DNA of 64,000 bases from Diadophis punctatus similis (lineage: Eukaryota > Chordata > Lepidosauria > Squamata > Dipsadidae), in NCBI GenBank assembly GCA_023053685.1, contig JALIGW010000016.1, positions 4,658,001 to 4,722,000 on the forward strand, written 5' to 3'. This document shows, piece after piece, positions 9,901-21,720 of this stretch. The stretch's first letter is position 1; the number at the start of each line of letters is the position of its first letter. The position numbers were made by a program, and so were the translations under genes. Under the pieces are notes generated by a model, which worked only from the letters and a program-made list of their open reading frames with translations, was not told where the DNA came from and searched no databases.

Positions 9901-11289
9901 TCAGACCTCATAGCTGGCTTGTGGGAAAGGAGAATCCTTAAGAATAAAACTCACCAGTGTTGGGTTCATAGTCTCCAATAAACCTTTTGGTGAGGAACCG
10001 TACAATCATAGCTGGGGAAAAAAAGAGAATCTTTTGTTTGTTAAATGAAAACAGCTGGGGGGGGACTAATCAAGCCACTTAACCATTATTCTCTGCTGGA
10101 CTTAACCATTATTCTCTGCTGCACGAATCAAAAAGAGGGCTGTGAAAATATTTACTGACCCCTCGCATCCTGGACATAAATTGTTTCAACTCCTACCCTC
10201 AAAACGACGTTATAGAGCACTGCACATCAAGACAACTAGACACAAGAACAGTTTCCCCCCCCAAACGCCATCACTCTGTTAAACAAACAATTCCCTCACC
10301 ACTGTCAAACTATTCACTAAGGCTGCATTACTATTACTATTAGTCTTGTCATCGTTCCTATCACCCATCTCCTCCCACTTATGACTGTATGACTGTAACT
10401 TGTTGCTTGTACCCTTACGATTTATATTAATATTGATTGCTTCCTGATTGCTTATTTGTACCCTATGACAATCATTAAGTGTTTTTTACCTCATGATTCT
10501 TGACAAATGTATCTTTTCTTTTATGTACACTGAGAGCACATGCACCAAAGACAAATTCCTTGTGTGTCCAATCACACTTGGCCAATAAAAAATTCTATTC
10601 TATTCTATTCTATTCTATTCTATTCTATTCTATTCTATTCTATTCTATTCTATTCTATTCTATTCTATTTCTAGCAAGCAGCATGCCTTCCCAGGAGGTG
10701 ACTTGGGCTATGGCATCTGGATTAGGAAACCAAATGAAGAGCTTTGATGCCTGTGGAAGCGTGGAGGAATTTTCTGCTTAACCCAAGAGTAATTGACCTT
10801 CTGCTTGAAAAGGAGCTCTTTAACCCACCCAACCAGTTCACAGCTCCCGCTTGCCCATCCCGAAGTCCTTCCAGACAGCTGGGTTTTCATTCACGGCTGA
10901 TGGGCGTTGCATTCCTGCATATGTGGACGGCATTGCGATGGGAACGGTAGACAGGACTTCACCTATCAGGGTTTCTCCACACACACACCCCAACATTCCC
11001 ACCTTTTCCCGCCTTCCACGCTTCCCACAGAGCATCCTTATTTTATTATTTCTAGCCCATCAATTTTCATCATCTCTCCTCTTCATCACGGCGCGGGATC
11101 CTTTTCCCTGCGCCCACCCAGATCCCAAAAGGAGCCGAACCGAACCTCGCTTCCTCGGCACTTACCGCTCTTCCCCACGCCCCCTGTTCCGAGCACCGCC
11201 AATTTCACCTCCTTGACGAGGAACTCGGACGGGCATTCTTGGATGGGCGCTAAAAGGTAATTCTGGGACATGATCGACGAGAACCGCAT
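6983..11289 (-). CDS. RASL11A: RAS-like protein family member 11A, four coding exons
   Basis: Exons on the minus strand: 11289-11166, 10011-9955, 9252-9173, 7435-6983, all with AG/GT borders; 714 nt, 237 aa (human 242). The Ras G domain is clear: P-loop GTGGVGKS (residues 34-41) split from AMIVRFLTKRF by intron 1, DTPG (81-84) as G3, NKGD (147-150) as G4, and STS (177-179) in place of SAK at G5. It ends KRRFKQALSSKVK without a CAAX box, so no prenylation is expected. The family is described as nucleolar small GTPases that associate with UBF and promote rRNA transcription. The first ATG (11289) has a weak context. A second ATG, Met7 (11271), has A at -3 and could also be used, but the longer start aligns with the human N-terminus. 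Intron 1 (10012-11165) contains a CR1/L3 LINE. Neighbour order with RPL21 and USP12 supports orthology. Confidence 0.93.
7443..7530. repeat. AT-rich TTATTA repeat in RASL11A intron 3
   Basis: Imperfect ATTATT/AATAAT microsatellite directly next to the exon 4 acceptor. Frames over it are low-complexity. Confidence 0.7.
7827..7970. mobile_element. TA-flanked MITE in RASL11A intron 3
   Basis: Ends CACACCGTGTTTCTCTGAAA and the complement of AATACCCTGTTTCCCCC form imperfect terminal inverted repeats around about 140 bp. Inner AATAAGACC/GTCTTATTT blocks are typical of short Tc1/mariner-type MITEs. There is no coding content. Confidence 0.55.
8244..8487 (-). mobile_element. tRNA-derived SINE with GCTATT tail
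   Basis: On the minus strand it begins CCGAGGTGGCGCAGCGGTTA (tRNA-like A-box region) and continues through GGTTGACTCAGCCTTCCATC and CCCAGATTGTTGGGGGC. It ends in GCTATTGCTATTGC repeats. Related copies occur at 14326, 30228, 39200 and 51775. Confidence 0.85.
8488..8905. mobile_element. Degraded TA-flanked MITE (GTAGTCCTCGACTTA family)
   Basis: Contains the family words ACTTACGAC, CACTTAGCAACC, TGGTCATCTGACC, TTAACAACCA and GTCATAAAATCGGGTC in the order seen in the complete copy at 62123-62504. The ends are decayed. It lies in RASL11A intron 3. Confidence 0.55.
10110..10670 (+). mobile_element. CR1/L3-type (snake1-like) LINE 3' end with ATTCT microsatellite
   Basis: The plus strand encodes KIFTDPSHPGHKLFQLLP and further RT C-terminal sequence, matching the copy at 18537-20440. 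It then has a 3' UTR (TTGTGTGTCCAATCACACTT) and ends in about 16 ATTCT units (10591-10670). A microsatellite at the 3' end of CR1/L3 LINEs has been described as repeat seeding in advanced snakes. The element lies in RASL11A intron 1, antisense to the gene. Confidence 0.85.
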
Positions 11290-11690
11290 GGGAAAGGCCA
11301 GCCCTCCAGCCCCAGAAAGAGAAATACGGGATCGGTGGTTGGCGGCGACGGCAAGGAGCGTTTTGCCCCAAATGCATTCACAGCGCGGAGGCGAGGAACC
11401 GGCACAGCATCCAAGCGAAGCCCTGCAGCAGCTGCCGGGGAACCGCGGATCGCGCGGCGCTTTTAAAGTCCGCCCAAGTGCTACAAAGCGCCACCTCCAC
11501 CACCTCCACCCCCGCCCCTCTTCGGGAAGGCCCGGCCTTGAGTACGCACAAGGGCGGCGAGCTGTACGCACGCCCCGGTTCCCAGCGCCAGCAGCCGTAG
11601 ACAATAGAAATAGCTGGCGATGGTCAAGAGGTAGCGGGCGGGCTTATTGGGACAGCGTGCCCAAGGATTTCACCGGTGCCTCGTAAAAGC
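11086..11690 (-). promoter_or_regulatory. RASL11A: CpG island and promoter region of RASL11A
   Basis: GC-rich, CpG-rich DNA covers RASL11A exon 1 and its upstream flank. A TATA-like TTTAAAA on the minus strand near 11461-11467 would place a start near 11430, giving a 5' UTR of about 140 nt. The long open frames on both strands here are GC artefacts. Confidence 0.6.
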
Positions 11691-12060
11691 CGGGTTTTAT
11701 TTTTACGGTATTAATTTGGGCTGACTTCCGGTGGAGGGGGATGAATGGGCTCTGGTTCCGAAAGCCCCAAACGGATTCCCCTTTTCCATTACTGTGAAAT
11801 GGTGGGATCGCACCCTTGGCCCCTTTGGATCGCTGGCTGCCCAATTCACATGAATTGAATGAATGAAGCTTCGGGTGTGAAATCGACCCGTTTTGTTCGC
11901 GCGTTTTGTTGCTTATCTGTGGGGATGTGTCGCTGGTAATGTGTTTTCTGTCATCGATTTTATCCGATTTTTTTTTAAAGGAGAGAAGGTATAGCTTACT
12001 TGTTTGTTTGTTTTATTTGTCAAGCATATATGATTAAAGCAAAGTATAAACAGTAAAATT
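11691..12060. other. Upstream flank of RASL11A, nothing recognised
   Basis: No repeat or coding block identified between the CpG island and the TG/TA microsatellite. Confidence 0.4.
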
Positions 12061-12062
12061 AT

Positions 12063-13602
<1,540 letters not shown>

Positions 13603-13610
13603 ATTGTGAG

Positions 13611-13867
13611 CAGCGGTGAAATCTACTTACCTTCCCTAGCTGGTTCAGAAGCGCGCGCTTTGCGTGTGTGCGCGCCACCATCGTGCATACTCTTTCACCC
13701 TCTGTGCATGCGCAGGCTTTGCGCATGCTCAGAGGGTTAAAAACAAGAAAATGGCGACGTCCGGGTGAGTGGGTGGGCGGAGTCTCAGGCTGCCACCGCT
13801 ACCGGTTCTCCGGACCACCGGCGGCTGTCGCTACTGGTACGCCCGAACCAGTAGCATTTCACCCCTG
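13611..13867. mobile_element. hAT-type MITE (GGTGAAAT...ATTTCACC ends)
   Basis: Begins CAGCGGTGAAATCTACTTACC and ends GCATTTCACCCCTG. Flanks ATTGTGAG and GTTGTAAA match at 5 of 8 positions, consistent with an old 8-bp duplication. The GC-rich interior holds TGCGCATGC words shared with 17542-17788. Confidence 0.6.
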
Positions 13868-13999
13868 GTTGTAAATCCGTTGATCCTGTACACAGTGGTG
13901 GCATAGAGTTATTGCTGGCACTTTCTTGAAATGATGGGCATTTGACCTTTTTGTACTCTCATGTTTGCAGATGCTTCTGGCAGGGTGTCTGCCCATTGC

Positions 14000-14150
14000 C
14001 AGACTAGGTGGCTCAGTGGCTAAGACACTGAACTTGTCGATCAGAAAGGTCGGCAGTTCAGAGGTTCAAATCCCTAGTATAGGTCTCCTGCGTGAGCAGG
14101 GGGTTGGACTAGATGACCTCCAAGGTCCCTTCCAACTCTGTTACTGTTAA
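14000..14150 (+). mobile_element. Sauria-type SINE
   Basis: A tRNA-like head (CTAGGTGGCTCAGTGGCTAA and GTTCAAATCCC B-box) is followed by GTGAGCAGGGGGTTGGACTA, GATGACCTCCAAGGTCCCTT and CCAACTCTGTTACTG. This 3' end resembles BovB LINEs, the presumed mobilising partner. The A/B boxes belong to the SINE; it is not a tRNA gene. Confidence 0.85.
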
Positions 14151-14325
14151 ACCTTCTGCAAAGTATATCCCACCTGACACATAGGAGTACATTGCTTTAT
14201 TCAAAAGATTTGTGTAACACTCCAGTTGATGAAAGTTGGGAAACACAACTACATTTCTCCTGTTTGTAACTTCTTTGCATCTTGGCATGATCATGTAGTC
14301 TGTTTTTCTGCCATTGATATGGTGT

Positions 14326-14577
14326 GAAGTAGCAATAGCAATAGCACTTAGACTTATATACCGCTTTACAGTGCTTTACAGCCCTCTCTAAGTAATTTAC
14401 AGAGTCAGCATATTGCCCCCAACAATCTGGCTCCTCATTTTACCCACCTCGGAAGTATGGAAGGCTGAGTCAACCTTGAGCCTGGTGAGATTTGAACTGC
14501 CAAATTGCAGGCAGCCAGCAGGCAGCAGAAGTAGCCTGCAGTACTGCACTCTTAACCACTGTGCCACTGTGGCTCAT
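14326..14577 (-). mobile_element. tRNA-derived SINE with GCTATT tail
   Basis: Minus-strand copy from GAGCCACAGTGGCACAGTGG through GTTGACTCAGCCTTCCATAC to the GCTATTGCTATTGC tail. Same family as 8244-8487. Confidence 0.85.
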
Positions 14578-14747
14578 ACCTGATGGAGAGAGGAAACTGC
14601 CATTAAAATCTGGTCTAGATGTCCATATTGTCCTAGACATTTGTAAAACAGGACTTTCTTTGACTTGTAGTCTCTGAGGAGATTGTGTTTCATTCTGAAA
14701 AGAGCAGCCCCAACCTTTTGAAGTATAACTGGTTCACACATGCTAAG

Positions 14748-15388
14748 CAGGGGCGGGTTCCTAATTTTTTTACTACCACTCTGTGGATGTGGCTTATTTT
14801 GTGCGTGTGGCTTGCCAGCCATGTGACCAGGTGGGCGTGGGCCTCGGGAGCTTGGCAGCAGCTGGAGAAGTAGGGGCCATTGCCCACCCGCAACGCAGCC
14901 CCCCGCAGCAGGAGCAGCAAGACCGCGGCAGCGGTTCTTCTAGGAGGCTCCGTCCGGCCTGAATGCTTCTCCCCATTCAATGATCCTAGGCTCCTGCCGC
15001 CCGTTCCTCCTCCCCTCAGCAGCTCGAGAAGCCTCCAACATGCGAAAATGCCTGGGATCATCACCGCGCATTTGTGGCTTCTCGGACTGCTGAAGGGAGG
15101 AGAATGGAGATAGCTCCTGCCGCCCGTTCTTTCAGCGTCTCACGCTCTCCCTCAGCCATCCTCCCCTGTTTGGACTCACTGTGGGGTAGGAAGGCAGCGC
15201 ATGCGCAGTGCCAGAAGCTCGGCTTCTGGGCATGAGCAGAAGAATTTTTTTAAAAAAATGTAAAAATTTTTTTTTAAAAAAATGGCGGCGCCCAGGCACT
15301 GGCAACCGACCGCACCAGTACTGTGACGTCACCAACGGGCCGCTACCAGTGCTATAGAGTAGACCACACTGGTAGGAACCCACCACTG
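14748..15388. mobile_element. hAT-type MITE, 641 bp
   Basis: Begins CAGGGGCGGGTTCC, ends GGAACCCACCACTG, and is flanked by an exact 8-bp duplication ATGCTAAG (14740-14747, 15389-15396). The interior is GC-rich without transposase. Frames inside are not genes. Confidence 0.85.
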
Positions 15389-15567
15389 ATGCTAAGCCAT
15401 AATACATATGTTTCATGAACATAGCCTTTTGGCTTGCAAAAATGGTGAAATTCAAGCAACCCTATGCTATTTGCATAGCAGAGAAAGCAACATCCAGATT
15501 CACTTTTGACTGAAGCAACATGTAGTCATCCAAGATAGTGAGTTAACAAGACCACACACAGACATCA

Positions 15568-15725
15568 CCTTATACAGATCGTCCTTGGCTTAAGATCACA
15601 ACTGAGCCCAAAATCTCTTGCTAAGCAAGACAGTTAAGTGAGTTTTGACCCATTTTGCGACCTTCCTTGCCACAGTGAATCACTGCAGTTGTTAAATTAG
15701 TAACACGGTTGCTAAGTGAATAAGG
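15568..15725 (-). mobile_element. Fragment of GTAGTCCTCGACTTA-family MITE
   Basis: Contains TCGTCCTTGGCTTAAG, GTTAAGTGAGTTTTGACCCA and TTGCCACAGTGAATCAC, the family words in reverse orientation. The other end is missing. Confidence 0.55.
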
Positions 15726-15975
15726 CTTCCCCACTGCCATCCTTTGGCTTAAATTGGAAGTCCCTCAAAGCTGTTACAAAGCTTAATAACAGTACAGTGA
15801 TGAGAACTGTCTGAAATGAAATTATTCTTCTGTGCGCTGGATTATTTTGAGTCTCCCTTTGACAGGAGTTACAGGGGGCTATGAAACTCTGAAAATTTTG
15901 ACGACGTTGAGTAAAAACAGAGAAGAGGATGACCAACAATAAGGTGGATGGACTCAGTAATAGTTGTGATGGGTA

Positions 15976-16519
15976 CAGGTAGTCCTTGGCCACAATTGAG
16001 CCCAAAATTTATGTTGCTGAGTCAGACATTTGTTAAATGAGTTTTGCCCCATTTTACGATTTCTCTTGCCACAACTGTTAAGTGAATCATTGCAGTTGTT
16101 AAGTAAGAATCTGGTTTTCCCTTTGATTTTGCTTGTCAGAAGGTTGCAAAAAGCAACCTGACCCTGGGACCAGAGGTGAAATTCAGCAGGTTCTGACAGG
16201 TTCTGGAGAACCGGTAGCGGAAATTTTGAGTAGTTCGGAGAACCCCACAGAGTGGGGTTGGAATGGGGATTTTGCAGTATCCTTCCCCTGCCACGCCCAC
16301 CAAGCCACGCCCACAGAACCAATAGAGAAAATTTTTGAATTTCACCCCTGCCTGGGACCTGCAACTGTCAGAAATATTAACCAATTGTCAAGCATCAGAA
16401 TAGTGATCATGGGGATGCTGCAATGGCTGTGTGAAAAACTGCCACAAGTCACTTTTTTTCAGTGCCGTCGTAACTTTGAACAGTCACTAAATGAACTGTT
16501 GTAAGTCAAGGATTACCGG
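15976..16519 (-). mobile_element. TA-flanked MITE interrupted by a hAT MITE
   Basis: Left end CAGGTAGTCCTTGGC is preceded by TA; right end GTCAAGGATTACCGG is followed by TA. A Tc1/mariner-type MITE is inferred from the TA flanks and inverted ends. A 180-bp hAT MITE is inserted at 16171-16350. Confidence 0.65.
16171..16350. mobile_element. hAT-type MITE nested in a TA MITE
   Basis: CAGAGGTGAAATTCAG to GAATTTCACCCCTG, flanked by exact 8-bp copies of CCTGGGAC (16163-16170, 16351-16358). The 180-bp interior includes GAACCGGTAGCGGAAATTTT. A relative lies at 29331-29497. Confidence 0.9.
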
Positions 16520-16524
16520 TACAC

Positions 16525-17533
16525 TGTTGGAAGATCTGAAGGACCAGATCCAGTTAGGATCATGTAGAAAATCTAAATGTTTGGTCACTAAAGATCAACA
16601 ACTTGATGGCCCATAATCATATTGCTTTTATTTTATAATAAACCTATATCACAAGAGATACATCACATGACTAAATATCACTGCCCAAGCTAAAAAAAAT
16701 GCTGAAGGGTTAAAATTATGAATCACATTTTCTCCTATGAATGAAGATAATAAGGACACATCCAATCATAATAAATGAGGCTATAGCCCTCCAGAGAAAC
16801 ACACTTCATGGCAGCAAATTTCACTGAAATGTTCAGGAAATGTTGATCTAAAATGGATGGAGCTATCATAATATCGATCCACATCAAACATCGTAATCCA
16901 CAGAGACTCATATTCTGAGAGGCAGCCTAATTGAGTAGTATCAATACTACTGTCAGATAGGAATTTTCCTACCAGAGGCGATCTTAGGATCTTGCTTCCT
17001 CGAAGTCATTCGTACTCAGAAAATAAAACCGAGATTCAAATCTAATTAACAAAATATTTATTTCAGTACAAAAGTAACAAAAATAAACCCTTAATAAGCT
17101 ACATCTTCTCAGCTAATGGATTCACGTCTGCCTTCAGGCAGGCATCGAAGAAGCAGGAAGTGGGAGTTGACAAAACTCCTGGAATGCACGCATGCGTAGT
17201 AAAACATATCACATGTCTGCTTGATTAGAAATACAATAAACCTTAGAATAATTGCCACAACTGGCAATTATTCACTTCGTGACAACTACTAACGTCAATA
17301 TCAGGAGAGAAACAACCATATTGTAGAGGGAAGCTGTTGTAATGCCGCCAACTTTTCCACCCCCAAATAATTTTTACAGCAAAAGAAAAAAGAATGTTGA
17401 TCAGAATTCCAAAATGCATTTTAATTGTCCAGTCACAGAATGCTGTCTCCAACCCTGTACCATGGCAGAAAAACCAGAGTCATGTAGTTTCCATGGCATA
17501 TACTACAAACTGATTTTGTATATAGTTTTCATA
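16525..17533. other. Intergenic, no gene seen
   Basis: AT-rich. A stretch near 16950-17230 looks like a reversed LTR (antisense poly-A signals, then a GC-richer part) but no termini or duplication could be fixed. Confidence 0.4.
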
Positions 17534-17541
17534 GTATTTAT

Positions 17542-17788
17542 CAGGGGTGAAATGCAGCCAGCTCTATCTGACTCGTGCGTGCTGGTAGCGTCGGAGGCAG
17601 GTGGTTCGGCGAGCCGGTAGCGCCGGCGCAGGAGGCTGCACCCACCCAAACTGGGACGTCATCACTTCCCGGTTTTGATCCTCTGCGCATGTGCAGAAGG
17701 CTTTTCGCATGTGCAGATGAGGGTGCAGGCACGCAGGACGCGCGCACATTAGCGAGCTGGTAGGAAAGGTAAGTGCATTTTACCCCTG
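17542..17788. mobile_element. hAT-type MITE (GGTGAAAT...ATTTTACC ends)
   Basis: CAGGGGTGAAATGCAGCC to GTGCATTTTACCCCTG. The GC-rich centre holds TCTGCGCATGTGCAGAAGG words like 13611-13867. No clear target duplication is left, so this is an older copy. Confidence 0.6.
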
Positions 17789-17796
17789 GTTAAAAT

Positions 17797-18536
17797 CCAT
17801 AATCAGTGTAATCTCACACCCATCAATAACACTCAAAACAACCAGTGTGGAGAGTCCCCCATATTGCCTTGCAGAAGATAACAACAAAAGTATTTTTGCC
17901 CTTTAATGCTCTTTCATGTTGCACCCCAAACAACATCCACATAGTATAAGATCCATTTAGCCCAAAACAAAAAGCTATACAAAAAAGCTAAAATATATCC
18001 TGTTGTTATCATCCATCAATTGCAGCTGAAAAATTATTACCTCATTATTTTTTCCCAAAGTACTCTAGCTGTGTGAAATTAGATGAAGACACAAATGGAT
18101 ATTATCATATTTTTTTAGTTTATAGTCAGCACCCACTTGCTTCTCTCCACAAGCAGATTCAATATAGCTTTTACCAAAGATTCAAGTCAAATGACTATTT
18201 TGGAATATTTTATAACAGGAAATTTCCAGGTACAGAAATACATCAGTTAAAACATAAACATAGGAGCATGCATAAGATAAGCCATGATTTGGTTTGTTTA
18301 GGTATTGCTTAGTGTATAATATGTTTAGTAAGCTCAGTAAATCATGGCTTATTTAGTGAACTCTGGTTAAGCGAGCAGACTTAATGTGCTGTATGAACAC
18401 AGCCTTTGCATAGACCAGATGTGCATCATGCTAGCATTGCAAACGCCCAGTTAATGCTGCTGTAACAGTTACCTAATAATGTATCCAAGGAGGAAGCTAA
18501 TTCTTCACACTTATATTAAGTTTAGTCTAAAATCTT
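17797..18536. other. Intergenic, nothing recognised
   Basis: No repeat or exon recognised up to the AATAG microsatellite. Confidence 0.4.
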
Positions 18537-18636
18537 GTTTTAGAATAGAATAGAATAGAATAGAATAGAATAGAATAGAATAGAATAGAATAGAATAGAA
18601 TAGAATAGAATAGAATAGAATAGAATAGAATAGAAT
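18537..18636. repeat. AATAG pentanucleotide microsatellite
   Basis: About 19 units of TAGAA at the 3' end of the minus-strand LINE. It is the complement of the array at 10591-10670. Confidence 0.95.
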
Positions 18637-18971
18637 TCTTTATTGGCCAAGTGTGATTGGATACACAAGGAATTTGTCTTTGGTGCATATGCTCTCAGTG
18701 TACATTAAAAAAAGATACATTTGTCAAGAATCATAAAGTACAACACTTAATGATTGTCATAGGGCACAAATAAGCAATCAGGAAACAATCAATATTAATA
18801 TAAATCGTAAGGATACAAGCAACAAGTTACAGTCATACAGTCATAAGTGGGAGGAGATGGGTGATAGGAACGATGAGAAGACTAATAGTAATGCAGCCTT
18901 AGTGAATAGTTTGACAGTGGTGAGGGAATTATTTGTTTAGCAGAGTGTTGGCGTTTGGGAAAAAACTGTTC

Positions 18972-19118
18972 TTTTAACAGATTAACAGAGTTGGAAGGGA
19001 TGTTGCAGGTCATCTAGTCCAACCCCCTGCCCAAGTAGGAGACCCTACATCTGCCTCTACCTAGGATCAAACTCATAACCTCCTGATTGTGAGGCAAGAG
19101 CTCCACCTCTAGTTGTTC
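18972..19118 (-). mobile_element. Sauria-type SINE inside the LINE
   Basis: Starts (plus-strand view) ACAGAGTTGGAAGGGATGTT and runs through GGTCATCTAGTCCAACCCCC to the tRNA-like head GAGGCAAGAGCTCCACCTCT. It interrupts LINE sequence that is continuous in the 10110-10670 copy. Confidence 0.8.
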
Positions 19119-19520
19119 TGGTGTGCAGTGCTCTATAGCGTCGTTTTGAGGGTAGGAGTTGAAACAATTTATGTCCAGGATGCGAGGGATCAATAAATAT
19201 TTTCACAGCCCTCTTTTTGACTTGTGCAGTATACAGGTCCTCAATGGAAGGCAGGTTGGTAGTAATTGTTTTTTCTGCAGTTCTAATTATCCTCTGAAGT
19301 CTATGTCTGTCTTGTTGGGTTGCAGAACCAAACCAGACAGTTATAGAGGCGCAGATGACAGACTCAATAATTCCTCTGTAGAACTGTATCAGCAACTCCT
19401 TGGGCAGTTTGAGCTTCCTCAGTTGGCGCAGAAAGAACATTCTTTGTTGTGCTTTTTTAATGATGTTTTTGATGTCAGGTGTCCATTTTAGGTCTTGAGA
19501 TATGATAGAACCTAGAAATC

Positions 19521-19661
19521 TAAAAAAAAATGCTATTGTTGGGAAAGATGTAACAATATCTTAAAAGATCTGTGGCTCCAGAATGAACACTTCAACCATT
19601 CTAGCCATAACTCAATGCAGTGGTATTTTGATACTACTCGGCAACAATGGACAGAAATTCC
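19521..19661. repeat. 140-bp repeat, copy 1
   Basis: From the A-run after CCTAGAAATC to GGACAGAAATTCC. It is nearly identical to 21057-21200 and interrupts LINE sequence. Confidence 0.75.
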
Positions 19662-19915
19662 ATTGATACTGTGTTGTCTAGTATTGTAAGAGGTGGTAGT
19701 ATGGGAGGGTTTCTCCTAAAGTCTATCACCATTTCTACTGTTTTGAGTGTGTTCAGTTCCAGATCGTTCCGGTCGCACGACGAGGCTAGTTGTTCAATCT
19801 CCTGTCTGTATGCGGATTCATCGTTGTCTCGAATGAGACCAATCACTGTTGTATCATCTGCAAACTTCAGTAGTTTAACAGATGGATCGTTAGAGATGCA
19901 GTCATTGGTATAGAG

Positions 19916-20277
19916 CAGTGGTTCCCAACCTGTGGTACGTGTACCACTAGTGGTACGCGAGGGCCTTCCAGGTGGTACGCGAACACTTTCAGGGTCATGA
20001 ACGATTTTTAGTTAGTTATTTTTTACTTCACAAAAATGTTTACTGTCTAACACAAGATAATCTGGCAACGATTTGCAACTGTTGCCACATGCCACCCACC
20101 TGGTCCCAGCGGCCCGAGAATCCAGTTGCTGGATGCGCGGGGCCAAAAAAGGAACGGTACAATTATGGAAATAAAGTGATATCTGATCGAATTTAGTTTC
20201 TCTGGAACCAGGTGGTACGCGGCGACTGTACGGGACCTCCAAGTGGTACTCGATCACAAAAAGGTTGGGAACCACTG
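19916..20277. mobile_element. hAT-type MITE inserted in the LINE
   Basis: Ends CAGTGGTTCCCAACC and GGTTGGGAACCACTG are perfect 15-bp inverted repeats. Exact 8-bp duplications GTATAGAG flank them (19908-19915, 20278-20285). Subterminal GGTGGTACGCG repeats occur near both ends. The 362-bp element has no transposase. Confidence 0.92.
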
Positions 20278-20440
20278 GTATAGAGAGAGAAGTGGAGAAA
20301 GCACACAGCCCTGGGGGGCCCTGTGCTAATTGTACAGGTATCTAATGTGATTTTGCCTAGCTTCACCTGCTGCTTCCTGTCTGTTAGGAAGCTTATGATC
20401 CATTTACAAGTGTGTTCAGGTACTTTTCCCCCCAAGAAAA

Positions 20441-21056
20441 GTTCTTCTTTTTTCTTAATGCCTTTGGCTTAGCCTGCCCTAATTGATCTCAACAGTTGCC
20501 TTCATAGGTAGATGTTCTCGAAACATGCATAGCCCAGGAAAAAACTGCCTTTTCTTTTATTGCTGTTTCGCACTAACAAAATTAGCTGTCTGTTGTGCGA
20601 GAAAGAACAATGACTCAAGCTCAGAAAAGAAGGTTAAGTGACAGATGTGGGGGTGAGAGAAAGAACTGATACAAAATGAGATGAAAGATACAATAGGAAC
20701 AAATAAGGGGCCTGTGAAGATTTGGAAACATTAAAAAAAGACTTGAAAATATGAAGTTCAGTTAAGAATACAAAAGGAAGATTCACAGAGACAAAAGCCT
20801 ACAGGTGACAATGTACACTCTCAACGTTACAAAACATGACATCAAAAGTTCAGTGACTAATCATTACAAATTAAGCTGTCCTGCAAGCTTCATTTACAGC
20901 TTCTTTGCAGTCACCACACCCCAATTTTCACTAATGATTCATGCCAATTGGGACTAATATATATATGGCTTTTAGTAAAGGAGGGGGGGAGGAAAAAGAA
21001 CATATCAAGCAACTTTTGGAGCCTTCTCTGATTCCAATTCCAACCAGATCAGCATT
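20441..21056. other. Intergenic, nothing recognised
   Basis: No exon or repeat recognised. Confidence 0.4.
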
Positions 21057-21200
21057 TCTAAAAAAAAATAATGCTATTGTTGGGAAAGATCTAACAATAT
21101 CTTAAAATCTGTGGCTCCAGAATGAACACTTCAACCATTCTAGCCATAACTCAGTGCAGTGGTATTTTGCTACTACTTGGCAACAATGGACAGAAATTCC
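21057..21200. repeat. 140-bp repeat, copy 2
   Basis: Starts at an A-run with TAATGCTATTGTTGGGAAAG and ends CAATGGACAGAAATTCC. It matches copy 1 at 19521-19661 with few differences. Confidence 0.75.
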
Positions 21201-21474
21201 TTAGAGGCCATATATCTAAATTAAGGTGTGTTATCAAAGGTAAATAAATCTTTGATCAGTTTTAACTGAAACAAGAGTTCGTCTGAAATGAACCAAATGC
21301 AGGCCTCTGTGATCTTGGTTAGGGATAAGAATGGCAATGTCCTGATTCACACAATATAAGAAATTCAGTTTGCTGGATTTAGGCTTAAAACTTTTGAATC
21401 CAATCATTGTGATTTATGCATCAGTTTATGCCTTTGTATTGAATGAATTGTAGCATACTCCATAAACCATGAAT

Positions 21475-21720
21475 ATAGTCTTCAATTTATGACTGTAATT
21501 AAGCCCACAATTGATTCCAAGTAATGACAATAGAAAAGCAGACACAGATTTTACAACCATTTTTATGGAAGTTATTAAGCAAGTGCCATGGTCATTAAGC
21601 AAGTCCATTGTTTGCTATAGGGTGGTTTTTGCTATAAATGAGAAGTAAACATGGGTTTGCATCATGTAAGCATGGGGCACTGCAAACAGCCGTAAATGTG
21701 GGTGGATTGCAGAGTGCCCC
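21475..21720. mobile_element. Degraded GTAGTCCTCGACTTA-family MITE
   Basis: Words such as TCAATTTATGACTGTAATTA, CATGGTCATTAAGCAAG and GGGCACTGCAAACAGCCGTA follow the family order loosely. The ends are not preserved. Confidence 0.4.

Larger units (their letters stand above)
18537..20440 (-). mobile_element. CR1/L3-type (snake1-like) LINE with AATAG tail and three insertions
   Basis: Read on the minus strand from 20440: a RT segment CKWIISFLTDRKQQVKLG, then GLIRDNDESAYRQEIEQLASS and DLELNTLKTVEMVIDFRR (19846-19634), then the C-terminal block FLRQLRKLKLPKELLIQFYR ... DPSHPGHKLFQLLP (19440-19057). The 3' UTR follows, ending in about 19 AATAG-type units (18537-18635). It is disrupted by frameshifts and by a hAT MITE (19916-20277), a 140-bp repeat (19521-19661) and a SINE (18972-19118), so it is inactive. 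The active-site portion is not intact. Confidence 0.85.

Noticed and set aside
11086..11604. 172-aa minus-strand frame upstream of RASL11A
   Set aside because: Only its last part (from 11289) is RASL11A exon 1; the rest is 5' UTR/promoter and it reads through the donor at 11165.
14000..14060. tRNA gene-like A and B boxes (also at 39200, 8487, 30464, 14577)
   Set aside because: They continue into SINE bodies and tails; no complete cloverleaf with a mature tRNA 3' end.
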